From positions 620,001 through 684,000 of the forward strand of contig OZ244029.1 of the NCBI GenBank assembly GCA_965214945.1: 64,000 nt of DNA, written 5' to 3'. Below, in pieces: positions 44,724 through 53,311 of the stretch. This stretch comes from JAAXHB01 sp965214945. Lineage in GTDB: Bacteria; Actinomycetota; Acidimicrobiia; Acidimicrobiales; Aldehydirespiratoraceae. Numbering within the stretch: position 1 is the first letter of the stretch; every line of letters starts with the position of its first letter. Both the position numbers and the translations under genes were made by a program. The notes beneath the pieces were generated by a model. That model made no database searches. It was not told where the DNA came from and saw nothing but the letters and a program-made list of their open reading frames with translations.

Positions 44724-45782
44724 GTGGCCATGGGACTCGGAGACTTGCGCGTCGGTCTGACTTTCGACGACGTCTTGATCGTTCCCCGGCGGTCGTCGAT
44801 CCGTTCCCGTCAGGACGTGTCGCTGCGCACCCGGTTGTCGCGCAACATCGAAATGGAATTGCCGGTGGTGGCCGCCAACATGGACACGGTCTGCGAGCAC
44901 GAGATGGCCATCGCCATGGCTCGCCTCGGCGGCATCGGCGTTGTGCACCGCTTCATGCCGATACGCGCCCAGGCCGACCAGATCGCCCTGGTGAAGAAGG
45001 CCGGCGACGACCTGATCACGGCTGCCGCCGTGGGTACCGACCTCGACCTGATAGAGCGGGCCGACGCCCTGGTGGACGCCGGCGCCGACGCGCTCGTGCT
45101 AGATATCGCCCACGGCCATTCCGATCACGCCATCGACGGCGTGCGCCGCCTGAAGGACCGCTTCTCCGACATCGATGTGATCGCCGGCAACGTCGCCACC
45201 CTGGACGGTGCCGCAGACCTGGCCGACGCCGGCGCCGACGGCGTGAAGGTCGGAGTGGGCCCTGGTGGCGTGTGCACCACCCGAATCGTGGCCGGGGTGG
45301 GCGTGCCACAGCTCACCGCCGTGTCTGAGGCTTCCGCTGTGGACGTGCCGGTGATAGCCGACGGCGGCATCCGCAGCTCCGGCGACATCGCCAAGGCGCT
45401 GGCAGCGGGGGCGGCGTCGGTGATGATCGGCAGCTTGCTGGCGGGCACCAAGGAGAGCCCCGGCGAGGTGGAGCAGGGCCCGAAGGGTCTCCAGAAGCGG
45501 ATCCGGGGCATGGCCAGCTTCGAGGCGATAGAGGCGCGCGCCGTGCGCCACGGAGAAGATCTGGACGACGAATACCTGGAGCACCGTGCCGCGGAGGGCG
45601 TGGAGGGCGCCGTGCCCTATCGGGGCGAGACGTCGAAGCTGATCTGGGGCCTGATGGCGGGCTTGCGCAGTGCCATGAGCTACACCAACGCCCGAACCCT
45701 CGCAGAATTCGCCGACAAGGCCAAGTTCGTGGCCGTCACCGCGCTGGGCGCCGCCGAGAACGCCCCTCACGCCACCACCTGA
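44724..45782 (+). CDS. guaB: IMP dehydrogenase/GMP reductase family protein without CBS domains
   Basis: 352-residue TIM barrel. LTFDDVLIVPRRSSIRSRQD opens the fold, the catalytic Cys is in GPGGVCTTRI near residue 182, ADGGIRSSGD binds the phosphate, and EGVEGAVPYRG is the flap. The pair of CBS domains normally inserted in IMP dehydrogenase after the second strand is absent: the chain runs straight from GGIGVVHRFMPI to ALVKKAG. It could be a CBS-less IMP dehydrogenase or a GMP reductase; the motifs do not decide. Last housekeeping gene before the CRISPR island; the 202 bases to cas2 are convergent and hold no gene. Confidence 0.85.
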   Translation: MAMGLGDLRVGLTFDDVLIVPRRSSIRSRQDVSLRTRLSRNIEMELPVVAANMDTVCEHEMAIAMARLGGIGVVHRFMPIRAQADQIALVKKAGDDLITAAAVGTDLDLIERADALVDAGADALVLDIAHGHSDHAIDGVRRLKDRFSDIDVIAGNVATLDGAADLADAGADGVKVGVGPGGVCTTRIVAGVGVPQLTAVSEASAVDVPVIADGGIRSSGDIAKALAAGAASVMIGSLLAGTKESPGEVEQGPKGLQKRIRGMASFEAIEARAVRHGEDLDDEYLEHRAAEGVEGAVPYRGETSKLIWGLMAGLRSAMSYTNARTLAEFADKAKFVAVTALGAAENAPHATT

Positions 45783-45984
45783 CCACCAAGCCTCCGCCGC
45801 CGGGGCTCTCTATTCGTTTCTTGTTCAATGAAGATGGAAGAGATATTGAAGGGATCTTCTGAAGAACAGTCTGAAGGCCGAAGAAGCCTGAAGGATCAAG
45901 AGCGTGGGAGATAGCTACACACGCTCAATGAGGTCCAGGCCATCTGCGCCGAAACCTTGATAGTCTGTCATACGCGGCCGTTCA

Positions 45985-46275
45985 TCATATGATCCACGTA
46001 TCGTCCACTTCACGTTCACATGAAGTGCCGATGACGGTCTTCCATTCTGAAATAGGTTGAGGGAACCGGTAGAGATGAACACAGTCTTTGTCCATATCGA
46101 TGATATTGTGTAACTCATATTGAAGAGATGCATAACCCGCGGGCGTGAGTCGACACTCAAAGACCGATAGTTGCACACGGTAGCCATATTCACAACATAA
46201 GTCTGAGATAGCACGGAGTCGCTTGGCTCCCTTGCCTTTGGTGTCACCTATATCGTACGCAACGAGAACATCCAT
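45985..46275 (-). CDS. cas2: CRISPR-associated endonuclease Cas2
   Basis: Structural partner of Cas1 in spacer integration. 96 residues, ferredoxin fold: LVAYDIGDTKGKGAKRLRAI with the conserved early Asp, GYRVQLSVFECRLT, and the C-terminal strand DDTWII. Last gene of the operon, 15 bases after cas1. An overlapping longer frame (45915-46247) in another phase is a shadow. Base composition is clearly more AT-rich than the housekeeping genes to the left. Confidence 0.92.
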   Translation of the reverse strand: MDVLVAYDIGDTKGKGAKRLRAISDLCCEYGYRVQLSVFECRLTPAGYASLQYELHNIIDMDKDCVHLYRFPQPISEWKTVIGTSCEREVDDTWII

Positions 46276-46290
46276 TACGCGCCTCCGGTT

Positions 46291-47307
46291 TTATGGTAAG
46301 ACGAATGGAGGGTAGACTGGCAAATCTCCCCGTAAGTGGCGTGCCATCAGCGTGGCCTGAACCGTGGGTAGCGCCCAACGCTCTACTGGGCGTCTAAGAA
46401 CTTTATGGTGCATGAGGAGCTTCTTATGAGCCTCCCATGACTTTACGACTGTTGTTCGGCCTTCGTCGCTTAGGTATACAGCTCCCCCTGGTGTGTGAGT
46501 AAAATGCACCGCGCCGAGCTGACGACGTTTTAGCAAAGCTACAGCAAAGCGATCGGTGAGTGGCCGGAATTCTTCAGCTAGATCCAAGGCGAGTGAAGGT
46601 CGACCAGCTCTCGGTCGGTGCAAGAACCCCAATTGGTGATCGAGTCCGACAGCATCAATTGAGCCTACAAGCTCGGATACAAGTAGGCCATATGAGAAGC
46701 TCATGAGACAATTAACAGGATCTCGAGGCGGCCTTCGTGTACGGACGACGAATCTAAGACCGGTATTTGCAACATGTTGGCCTAGACAGCGAAAGTAGAT
46801 CCTCGCCGAATCACCTTCGATCCCGCGTATGTGATCGCCGGACTTTGCCGTGGGAATGCGGGTGATTCGCTCGGCAATCATTTCTGCTTTTAGTTGCAGT
46901 CGTTGTTTATGGCGTGAATCTTTGGCATCTCGTGACCAGCGGAGTAGAATCTTGCGGCTGCTCTGTAACTTTGCAGCAATGACCGCGCGTCCGATTGCTA
47001 GGGAATGCTCTTCGCTTATGACTGCTGCATATTGGGCAAGTCGCAAGTGCACGTTACCCGATTTCGGGCCACCGACAGCGAATCGCAGTCTGCCGCTGCG
47101 GTACAGTGAAGCCACACGCACTCCTCGTCGTACACATGCAGCAAGTGCATCAGATGTGACTTGTCCCGAGCCCAATAGCACTACTGCATCAATGCCTGCG
47201 AGCGGCACGCGAGCGGATTTGGACTTCTGCGTGACTAGCAGCGATCCTCTCCTGTGCCTGACTTTCGCTTGGTGCTCACGCACATAGACGGTGTTCAGGT
47301 AGCGCAT
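46291..47307 (-). CDS. cas1: CRISPR-associated integrase Cas1
   Basis: Integrates new spacers at the leader end of the array. 338 residues: an N-terminal beta domain (YLNTVYVREHQAKVRHRRGS) and an alpha-helical catalytic domain. The metal ligands are Glu in RGIEGDSARIYF, His in GFLHRPRAGRPSLALDL and Glu in DLAEEFRP. In most type I-G loci Cas4 and Cas1 are one fused chain; here they are separate genes whose ends overlap by 13 bases. Confidence 0.95.
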   Translation of the reverse strand: MRYLNTVYVREHQAKVRHRRGSLLVTQKSKSARVPLAGIDAVVLLGSGQVTSDALAACVRRGVRVASLYRSGRLRFAVGGPKSGNVHLRLAQYAAVISEEHSLAIGRAVIAAKLQSSRKILLRWSRDAKDSRHKQRLQLKAEMIAERITRIPTAKSGDHIRGIEGDSARIYFRCLGQHVANTGLRFVVRTRRPPRDPVNCLMSFSYGLLVSELVGSIDAVGLDHQLGFLHRPRAGRPSLALDLAEEFRPLTDRFAVALLKRRQLGAVHFTHTPGGAVYLSDEGRTTVVKSWEAHKKLLMHHKVLRRPVERWALPTVQATLMARHLRGDLPVYPPFVLP

Positions 47308-47912
47308 CGGTAGACGTCGCGCTTCAGAAACACTGTTACGCGATCTCGACCATCGCTGACCTCAGGGAGACAGTGGTGCAATAGCTGGCATTCAGAGCAG
47401 CGTTTGTCGTTGGGGGCGGAGGGAAGGCCGCCTGACTTCATCAGGTTTCGTATAGACGAGATGACATCTAGAACTTCCAGACGCAGGTTGGAAGTGAAGT
47501 CGACTCTGTTTCGTCTTCGTATAGCTCCGTACCAGACATATCCATAGTGAACTTCGATGCCTAGCATTTCCTCTAGGCACAATGCTTGGGCACACACCTG
47601 CAGATCGGCGGCGTTGCCGTGGCGTGTGCCCGCCTTGTACTCCACTGGTCGCACAGTCTTGCCTGAGACTTCAATGGCATCAGAGCGGCCTGATAGTCCG
47701 TAGGTCTCTGACCATAGCGGGATAGAGCGCAACATAATAACGTTGCGCTCCTTACGGTGCTCAGACGAATCGACTCGGCGATGGTAGTGTTTCCCGCGTA
47801 CTGTGTGTTGATTGTCTGACCATATTCCATCTACATGTATTAAGGCACATTGTCGCGCGCAGTACTGATAATGTTCAATTGCTGAGATGAGTACAATAGG
47901 ATCAGTAGTCAC
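47295..47912 (-). CDS. cas4: CRISPR-associated exonuclease Cas4 (stand-alone)
   Basis: Iron-sulphur RecB-like nuclease that trims prespacers and reads the PAM during acquisition. From GTG 47912 it is 205 residues. Cluster cysteines are YCARQC at 17-22 and CSECQLLHHC near the end. RecB motifs are GRSDAIE, PVEYKAG and the QxxxA/Y helix QVCAQALCLEE. The open frame reaches an ATG at 47966, but that would overlap cas8 by 50 bases and adds no family sequence; GTG 47912 sits four bases after the cas8 stop. Confidence 0.92.
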   Translation of the reverse strand: MTTDPIVLISAIEHYQYCARQCALIHVDGIWSDNQHTVRGKHYHRRVDSSEHRKERNVIMLRSIPLWSETYGLSGRSDAIEVSGKTVRPVEYKAGTRHGNAADLQVCAQALCLEEMLGIEVHYGYVWYGAIRRRNRVDFTSNLRLEVLDVISSIRNLMKSGGLPSAPNDKRCSECQLLHHCLPEVSDGRDRVTVFLKRDVYRCAT

Positions 47913-47916
47913 TCGG

Positions 47917-48870
47917 CTAAAGAACAATATCAGAAGTGAAGCCGACAGTGTTGTCACTGCTTCCACGTGATTGGTATGATCTGGTTCTCCATGCAGAATG
48001 GATGCCCAGCCTTAATAACTCGCGAGGCCTCCGCCGTTGACTTGCTATACTAGTGTTTGATCTAGCCCACATGTCAAGCAGTGCGTCGATACCAGAGAAG
48101 TCGAGCGGTTGTCGCCATGCTGGCCACACCATGGCTCTGTCTCGCGAAGGTTGTAGCAACTGCCAACATCGCTGAAGTGCAGCAGATAGATCACGGGGGC
48201 TGGAGTTTGAAACTTCTACACCTTTGCCGCGCATCGGTAAGATGCGTAATCCGAAGAAGGCCAATACTTCAATGACCGGATCAACAACCTTGTGTGTATG
48301 ATCCGCAAGTCCCGTTATTCGAGTCGCATCGAATCCAAGACCATTGTCGACGATACGTTTGCCATGTCCTTGAAGTGTGGCTCTCACAGCAGTGGAAGAT
48401 GTCTCGGTCATATTGTTCACTTGCTCATAGCATTTGGTTAGTCTGTGGTGTAACCACTTGATGGTGCCGGGGCCTTTAGGATCGAGAGGAGCATGGCGAA
48501 CAGTGCGTTTTGAGCCAGTAATATCCACACATAGATCAGTGACTGTCGATGACAGCGTCCAGGAATCAGCATGACCACGAGCGAGCTGGGCACGTTGCCG
48601 AAACACGTTCAGCGGTACTGTACGCTTCATGTCCGGCTGTTCGTCGATATGCTCCGCTATAGGCATCTCCTCAAGACGCTGTTTATCTGGCCAGGCGTCG
48701 GCTGCTAGCTTCAGCGGGTCTGCCCCGTTATAGGCGGTGAGCACACCTATCGGATTCTCACCGGTCGTCCAGTGAAGTCGAAGTCGGGGCTCTAATACGA
48801 GAAGTCCGACTGCGGCAAGCCAGGCGTTCAACCAGTTCGCGGGCAGTCCTGGACATTGGATCTCATTCAT
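47917..48870 (-). CDS. Small Cas8-like subunit of the type I-G effector (Csb3/Cas8g2-like)
   Basis: 317 residues between cas3 and cas4, the position of the Cas8-type subunit in type I-G operons. It begins CPGLPANWLNAWLAAVGLLVLEPRL, the short Gly/Leu-rich start typical of these proteins, and ends with RRPRELLRLGIHSAWRTR. It is much shorter than Csx17 (Cas8g1), so I assign it to the shorter Csb3/Cas8g2 type by position and length rather than by strong motifs. Expected role: PAM recognition and Cas3 recruitment. The ATG overlaps the cas3 stop by one base (TGATG). Confidence 0.72.
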   Translation of the reverse strand: MNEIQCPGLPANWLNAWLAAVGLLVLEPRLRLHWTTGENPIGVLTAYNGADPLKLAADAWPDKQRLEEMPIAEHIDEQPDMKRTVPLNVFRQRAQLARGHADSWTLSSTVTDLCVDITGSKRTVRHAPLDPKGPGTIKWLHHRLTKCYEQVNNMTETSSTAVRATLQGHGKRIVDNGLGFDATRITGLADHTHKVVDPVIEVLAFFGLRILPMRGKGVEVSNSSPRDLSAALQRCWQLLQPSRDRAMVWPAWRQPLDFSGIDALLDMWARSNTSIASQRRRPRELLRLGIHSAWRTRSYQSRGSSDNTVGFTSDIVL

Positions 48871-51857
48871 CAGCGCACCTCTATTCTTGGGTCATTGGAG
48901 GTATCGGCAGCATTTACAGCACCCTCAACCCCTGCCGATACTTCGTGATCTGCCTGCCTGATGACCGCTTCTAAAATAGCCACGCCCCACGGCCCGTACT
49001 GTTTGTGGAGGCGTTGAAAGCGGCCCGGTTGATCCCAATCAGCCTCTGAAAGATCAGCGGACGCGCGAACAGACTTGCCGTCTTCGAAGTCCCAGCTGAC
49101 AGAGCGCATGGAGCCGTCGGCAACAGGCGGGACAAGGGGCCTTCCTTTGCCATGATGACTTACCACGAGGTGTAGGAGAAGGTCTTGCTCGTCATGGTCA
49201 AGTCCGTGATTTGCCTCTGCGATCCATGCTTTCACCAGTCGAGCGGATAGCTCTTCGTGGCGTCCTCTCCATGGCCACCCGGCAGCTTTGCGTGCAGCCG
49301 ACCACTGCGACCGTGGCATGGCTGACTTCGCGGCCGGGATGTAGTCATGCTTTCTAGGGTCGGATTTCGAGTTGAGCCAGCGCTGGAAACGCTCATCCGC
49401 CTTACCGATATCGTGTAAGGTGCCTGCTTGGCGAATCACTTTGACTAGCGCTTTCGGTAATCCGAGAGCGCTAGCGACCTGTTCGGCCCGTTTGCCAACG
49501 GCATCGCCATGAGCGATCAGTTCCACTGACTGCGGCTGGAGCGAGAGCTCATCGAACTCGTCTTCGCGAACTAAGTTCTCAGGCTTTTGTAGCTCAATGC
49601 GAGCAATCTCATTTGGCGGATCTATTATCACAGTATTGTCACGCAACCCATACTCGAGGCCATCTAAGAACGTCTCCCACTTTGATTCACCAAATGGAGT
49701 GTCTTGACATTCACGGAGCAGTTCGAGCAGGTGCAGAGCTCCTTCTTGGATACTTTCTTCGCTGGGTTCCTCCGGGTTGTACTGGTTTTCTGGGTCTTTA
49801 CCTAGTGTCTGATCCAGCGCTTGGTTAAGCTCACGGGTTTTGTCTTGCTCGAGGCTGTTACCCAAAAGTCGTTCAAGAGCTTCACAATCGAGGGGCAAGC
49901 CTGACCTCAAGATGGACAGGTCTTGAACAGTCTGCTTTGCATCAGGTGCCCAACCGAATTCGTCGTAAAAGCCTTGGTCAGAGGCTAGGACGACAAGATC
50001 ACCGGGGCGTAACGCTTTGAGCCGCGCTTGTTCTAGAAAGTTCCTGTCCTTCGATTTGCGGACTACACATTCAAAATTGCGCTCACTCAGGGCATCTTGC
50101 AGATCCCACCTGGGAATCTCGACCGTTTCATCATTTCTTACGCGGGGCCACAATCGCTTTCGGCCTGCGAGCGTCTCCTGTTCGTCAGTTTCGCCTTCTT
50201 CCGACGCGCCATTGCGCGAGTTGCCTGGACTCGGTACGTGAGCGCGCCACACCACAGACACTGTTGCCCGCGATGTGGCGATGCCTGAGAAGTACGGTTC
50301 CACTGGTGCCTCGCCAAGCGGGGGAGTGGTGGTCTTGACCCATTCCCACAGAATCTCAGCCAGGATCTCAGGCGCGCGGCCAGGGTCGTCTTCTGGCTTT
50401 CCCATGATCTCGGCTATGGTTCCGGGATTGAGGTCTATGTGAGGGTCGAATTTTTGACGCTCATGGAGGCGCTCGTAGACGATTTTCGGTTCCGTTCCGT
50501 AGACGGGCCATTCGCCGCGCTTGTTGGAGGGTGAGCGCGGCTTCTTCGGAGGAGGCCTGTGGATGTACACAGCTTTGGCGTCTGGATGGTCGCCCAGCCG
50601 GTTGAGTCGTCCGAGCCTCTGGGTGAGCGCTCGCACACCGCACTGTTCGGTCACGAGATACTCGAAGTCGAGATCGGCACCGACTTCCAGAGTCTGAGTT
50701 GCCACCACTACTAGGTGTCGTTTTCTATTGTTGAGTTCTCCGCTTGCTGTCCGTCCCGCAGGAGCGCCTGTCGTCGGTGAGAGCAGCCGCTCCTTTATGC
50801 GGTCAGCGTCGCTCTGGCGTATGCGCCCGGTCAAGAGCACCAGGTCGGCATCAGGGCTTATTTTGCGGTTGGCCTTGAGCAGGCTGTACACCGCCCGTGC
50901 CACGGAGGGTGTATTGCAGAAGATCACGCACGACGCGGGCGAACTGGCACCCGACAGCAGCTTCACGGCGGCCTCGTGAAGAGCCTTGGGCGTGTCACCT
51001 CGTGGAGAATCATCGATTTCCATCGGTTTGGACGCGTTCAGCCTGCGGCGGATGACGGGGTTACTGCGATCGGTCTCACCGATCTCGAATCGGCTGCTGG
51101 ACGTTGCGTCTCCGGTAGCTGTCAACGCTACGACTTGGGGCGTGCTGCGGCGATCGGGCAGCAGGCCGTGGGTCGATTCGGGAACACACTGCCGCAGTTT
51201 CGGGATGAGGTCCCGGAGATGCTGCGCTAGGTGCGCCTCATCTATCAGAACCAAGCTGTCGGTGCCAGCCAACGCCGCGTCGATTGGGCGCATCGAGCGG
51301 GAGGAACCGAAGCCTCGGAACAGCAGCCGCGACCCGTACATCGGAATAGTCGATACGATCACCGATGGCTGTGCCGGATTGGGCGGTCGTTGGAGCGTGA
51401 GACCTCCCCGCATTCCTATCGTGTGGAGCGGCTTGCCGCCCGGAGCGGCGAGACTTGCTAGTCGGCTTCCGGCCTGTTCGAGGACTGCTGTACCCTGCTG
51501 ATCGCGCTCTTCTGAGCGTGGATCGCGCAGCATCGCGCTCAGAGATTGAGCGTGCTCGCTGGCCACGTCCACGAGCAGGCGTCGGTTCACCACCCACCAG
51601 ATACGCGTCGGTGCCGATCGATGATCCGGTGCCCGGTGTGCCTGCGATGCCAGCCACCAGACGGCGACGTCCAGACAAGCGGTCTTGCCCAGACCTGTAG
51701 GCACGCTGATCTCCTCAGGCCACTGGTCGTCGCGTAGCACCTGGCGTGCCAGACGGGCCTGCCACGGGAAGGGATCACGCCCGTGAACAGCTTCATAGAA
51801 GTCCTCAAACTCGGGCATTGGCGGCAGGGGCGCGTGTGGATCATCCATGATGTTCAC
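48870..51857 (-). CDS. cas3: CRISPR-associated helicase/nuclease Cas3 (helicase first, HD last)
   Basis: Degrades target DNA after Cascade binding. 995 residues. SF2 helicase motifs come first: Walker A SVPTGLGKT at about 51-59, LVLIDEAHLAQ near 212, VALTATGD, and the C-terminal motif region with TQRLGRLNRLGD. The HD nuclease motif TLHDIGKAD lies near residue 815 and further His in LLLHLVVSHHGKGRP. The helicase-then-HD order is that of type I-G Cas3, opposite to most Cas3 proteins. ATG overlaps the csb2 stop (ATGA). Confidence 0.95.
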   Translation of the reverse strand: MNIMDDPHAPLPPMPEFEDFYEAVHGRDPFPWQARLARQVLRDDQWPEEISVPTGLGKTACLDVAVWWLASQAHRAPDHRSAPTRIWWVVNRRLLVDVASEHAQSLSAMLRDPRSEERDQQGTAVLEQAGSRLASLAAPGGKPLHTIGMRGGLTLQRPPNPAQPSVIVSTIPMYGSRLLFRGFGSSRSMRPIDAALAGTDSLVLIDEAHLAQHLRDLIPKLRQCVPESTHGLLPDRRSTPQVVALTATGDATSSSRFEIGETDRSNPVIRRRLNASKPMEIDDSPRGDTPKALHEAAVKLLSGASSPASCVIFCNTPSVARAVYSLLKANRKISPDADLVLLTGRIRQSDADRIKERLLSPTTGAPAGRTASGELNNRKRHLVVVATQTLEVGADLDFEYLVTEQCGVRALTQRLGRLNRLGDHPDAKAVYIHRPPPKKPRSPSNKRGEWPVYGTEPKIVYERLHERQKFDPHIDLNPGTIAEIMGKPEDDPGRAPEILAEILWEWVKTTTPPLGEAPVEPYFSGIATSRATVSVVWRAHVPSPGNSRNGASEEGETDEQETLAGRKRLWPRVRNDETVEIPRWDLQDALSERNFECVVRKSKDRNFLEQARLKALRPGDLVVLASDQGFYDEFGWAPDAKQTVQDLSILRSGLPLDCEALERLLGNSLEQDKTRELNQALDQTLGKDPENQYNPEEPSEESIQEGALHLLELLRECQDTPFGESKWETFLDGLEYGLRDNTVIIDPPNEIARIELQKPENLVREDEFDELSLQPQSVELIAHGDAVGKRAEQVASALGLPKALVKVIRQAGTLHDIGKADERFQRWLNSKSDPRKHDYIPAAKSAMPRSQWSAARKAAGWPWRGRHEELSARLVKAWIAEANHGLDHDEQDLLLHLVVSHHGKGRPLVPPVADGSMRSVSWDFEDGKSVRASADLSEADWDQPGRFQRLHKQYGPWGVAILEAVIRQADHEVSAGVEGAVNAADTSNDPRIEVR

Positions 51858-53311
51858 CTTTTCGGAGTCGCTGAGGACGCGCTGGTGTGGTCGTCAGTCG
51901 GAATGCACAGGCCGAAGCCACGTGAACGTCCTCCACCGATTACAACCGGCCCGAGCACAGGTTTCTTAAAGCGAATCTCGATATGCGAGTACGGCTTGGA
52001 GCGGTCTTTTGAGCGCTGATCCGCGCGGTGTACTTCAAGAGGGTGCAAAGAAAGAGCACCTGGAACGAGCGGCACTCTGGCGCTTCGGAACCACACAGCC
52101 TCCGGAAGACCCGCATGTCGGCACCAGCGTTGAATCTCCGCTATGTTGAGCTTCCCGAAGCGCTCATGGATAGCAGGCACGGCAGTCGCCCAGGCCAGCG
52201 ATTTTCTTCGCCAGCGGCGGGGTGTTGCAGCCACCGGCCTGGATTCCCCTGTCCACGGTGCCACGTCGGTGTTCAGAGTCGCCGTCTGCAGCGTCTTGAT
52301 CGACCGCGCCGCGGTTCGGGTTCGTTTGATGGTCGTGTCGTCGCATGAGTTCGGAAGCCACACGGCGGCACCGTGAATTCTACCGTCAGAGTGGTGGTAG
52401 CCGACGTTGGGCAGAGCCAAGTACCGGGCGATCTCATAGCCGGTGCCATCGAAGCCGTGGCCGTGGAGTTCAAGGGGCAGTGGATCGCCGTGCAGGCGCT
52501 TATACTGCGACATGACCGCTGCTTTGAGAGCCGCGGTCACATCGGCTATGCGACGACCCGACAGGCTAGGCTTCAGTCGCAGCCATGCGATAACGCGCCC
52601 TGCCTCCTGCTGGCCTACCACATCATCGGGGCCGACATACTGCACCAGGTTGCGCAGAGCGGGAAACTGTGATCGTCCGACAGCTGCACCATGCTCCTGC
52701 CAGGCGTCGTAAGCGGCTTTCAGCGCCGCAAGATGGTGCCCGGGGCGCGGAACGGAGATGAAGTAAGTTCCCGCCGTGTCCGGAGTGAAGGCGTGAAGGG
52801 ATCGGGAGCCGATGTCGTCGAGCGACGTCGACACGCGCAGTCGCACCGGGGAGTCGGCGCATCCTAGGTAGCCGATTCGCGCAGCCCGAAGCCGCAGGCC
52901 TTCGAGCCAGCCTCCAGGCTCGGCGTTGTTCCAGACATACTGAACCGTCGCGTGCCGCAGCGCGGTGCGCACACCAGGACGCACGAGTGCTCCCTTGCGA
53001 GCGGGGTACTCCTGATGTGTGTTGGCGATTGCGGACTTGCGGGCGAGCACGACGTATCTCTCATTGAGTTGCTGATGGTGAGGACTCGCTTCTGCATAGA
53101 TGATCGGCGGGCCCAAGCCCTCAAGAAACGCAAGCTCGGATCCATCGGTCACACGGCATGCTTCGCCCATACCGTCCGCAGCGACGAACGCTGCCAGCAC
53201 TCGGGCAGGCGCGGGGGGCCATTCTCCCTGCTCGGCCCGTCCGGTGATGGCGCCTCCGTCAGGATCGGCCCGATACGTAGCGTGGAGGAACTCCACGCGA
53301 ATCATCAGCAT
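51854..53311 (-). CDS. csb2: Type I-G Cas5/Cas6-like protein Csb2 (GSU0054 family)
   Basis: 485 residues. In type I-G this protein combines the Cas5 role with crRNA processing (Cas6). The N-terminal RAMP strand is LMIRVEFLHATYRAD, and the C-terminal glycine-rich loop is GPVVIGGGRSRGFGLC, the family hallmark. Several His residues (HHSDGRIHG) could take part in RNA cleavage. I start at the ATG overlapping the csb1 stop (TGATG); the frame is open eight codons further up. Its likely RNA substrate is the hairpin of the array repeat at 56,199 onward. Confidence 0.9.
   Translation of the reverse strand: MLMIRVEFLHATYRADPDGGAITGRAEQGEWPPAPARVLAAFVAADGMGEACRVTDGSELAFLEGLGPPIIYAEASPHHQQLNERYVVLARKSAIANTHQEYPARKGALVRPGVRTALRHATVQYVWNNAEPGGWLEGLRLRAARIGYLGCADSPVRLRVSTSLDDIGSRSLHAFTPDTAGTYFISVPRPGHHLAALKAAYDAWQEHGAAVGRSQFPALRNLVQYVGPDDVVGQQEAGRVIAWLRLKPSLSGRRIADVTAALKAAVMSQYKRLHGDPLPLELHGHGFDGTGYEIARYLALPNVGYHHSDGRIHGAAVWLPNSCDDTTIKRTRTAARSIKTLQTATLNTDVAPWTGESRPVAATPRRWRRKSLAWATAVPAIHERFGKLNIAEIQRWCRHAGLPEAVWFRSARVPLVPGALSLHPLEVHRADQRSKDRSKPYSHIEIRFKKPVLGPVVIGGGRSRGFGLCIPTDDHTSASSATPKR

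Noticed and set aside
45915..46247. 110-residue minus-strand frame overlapping cas2
   Set aside because: Different phase from the clear Cas2 motifs; no family resemblance.
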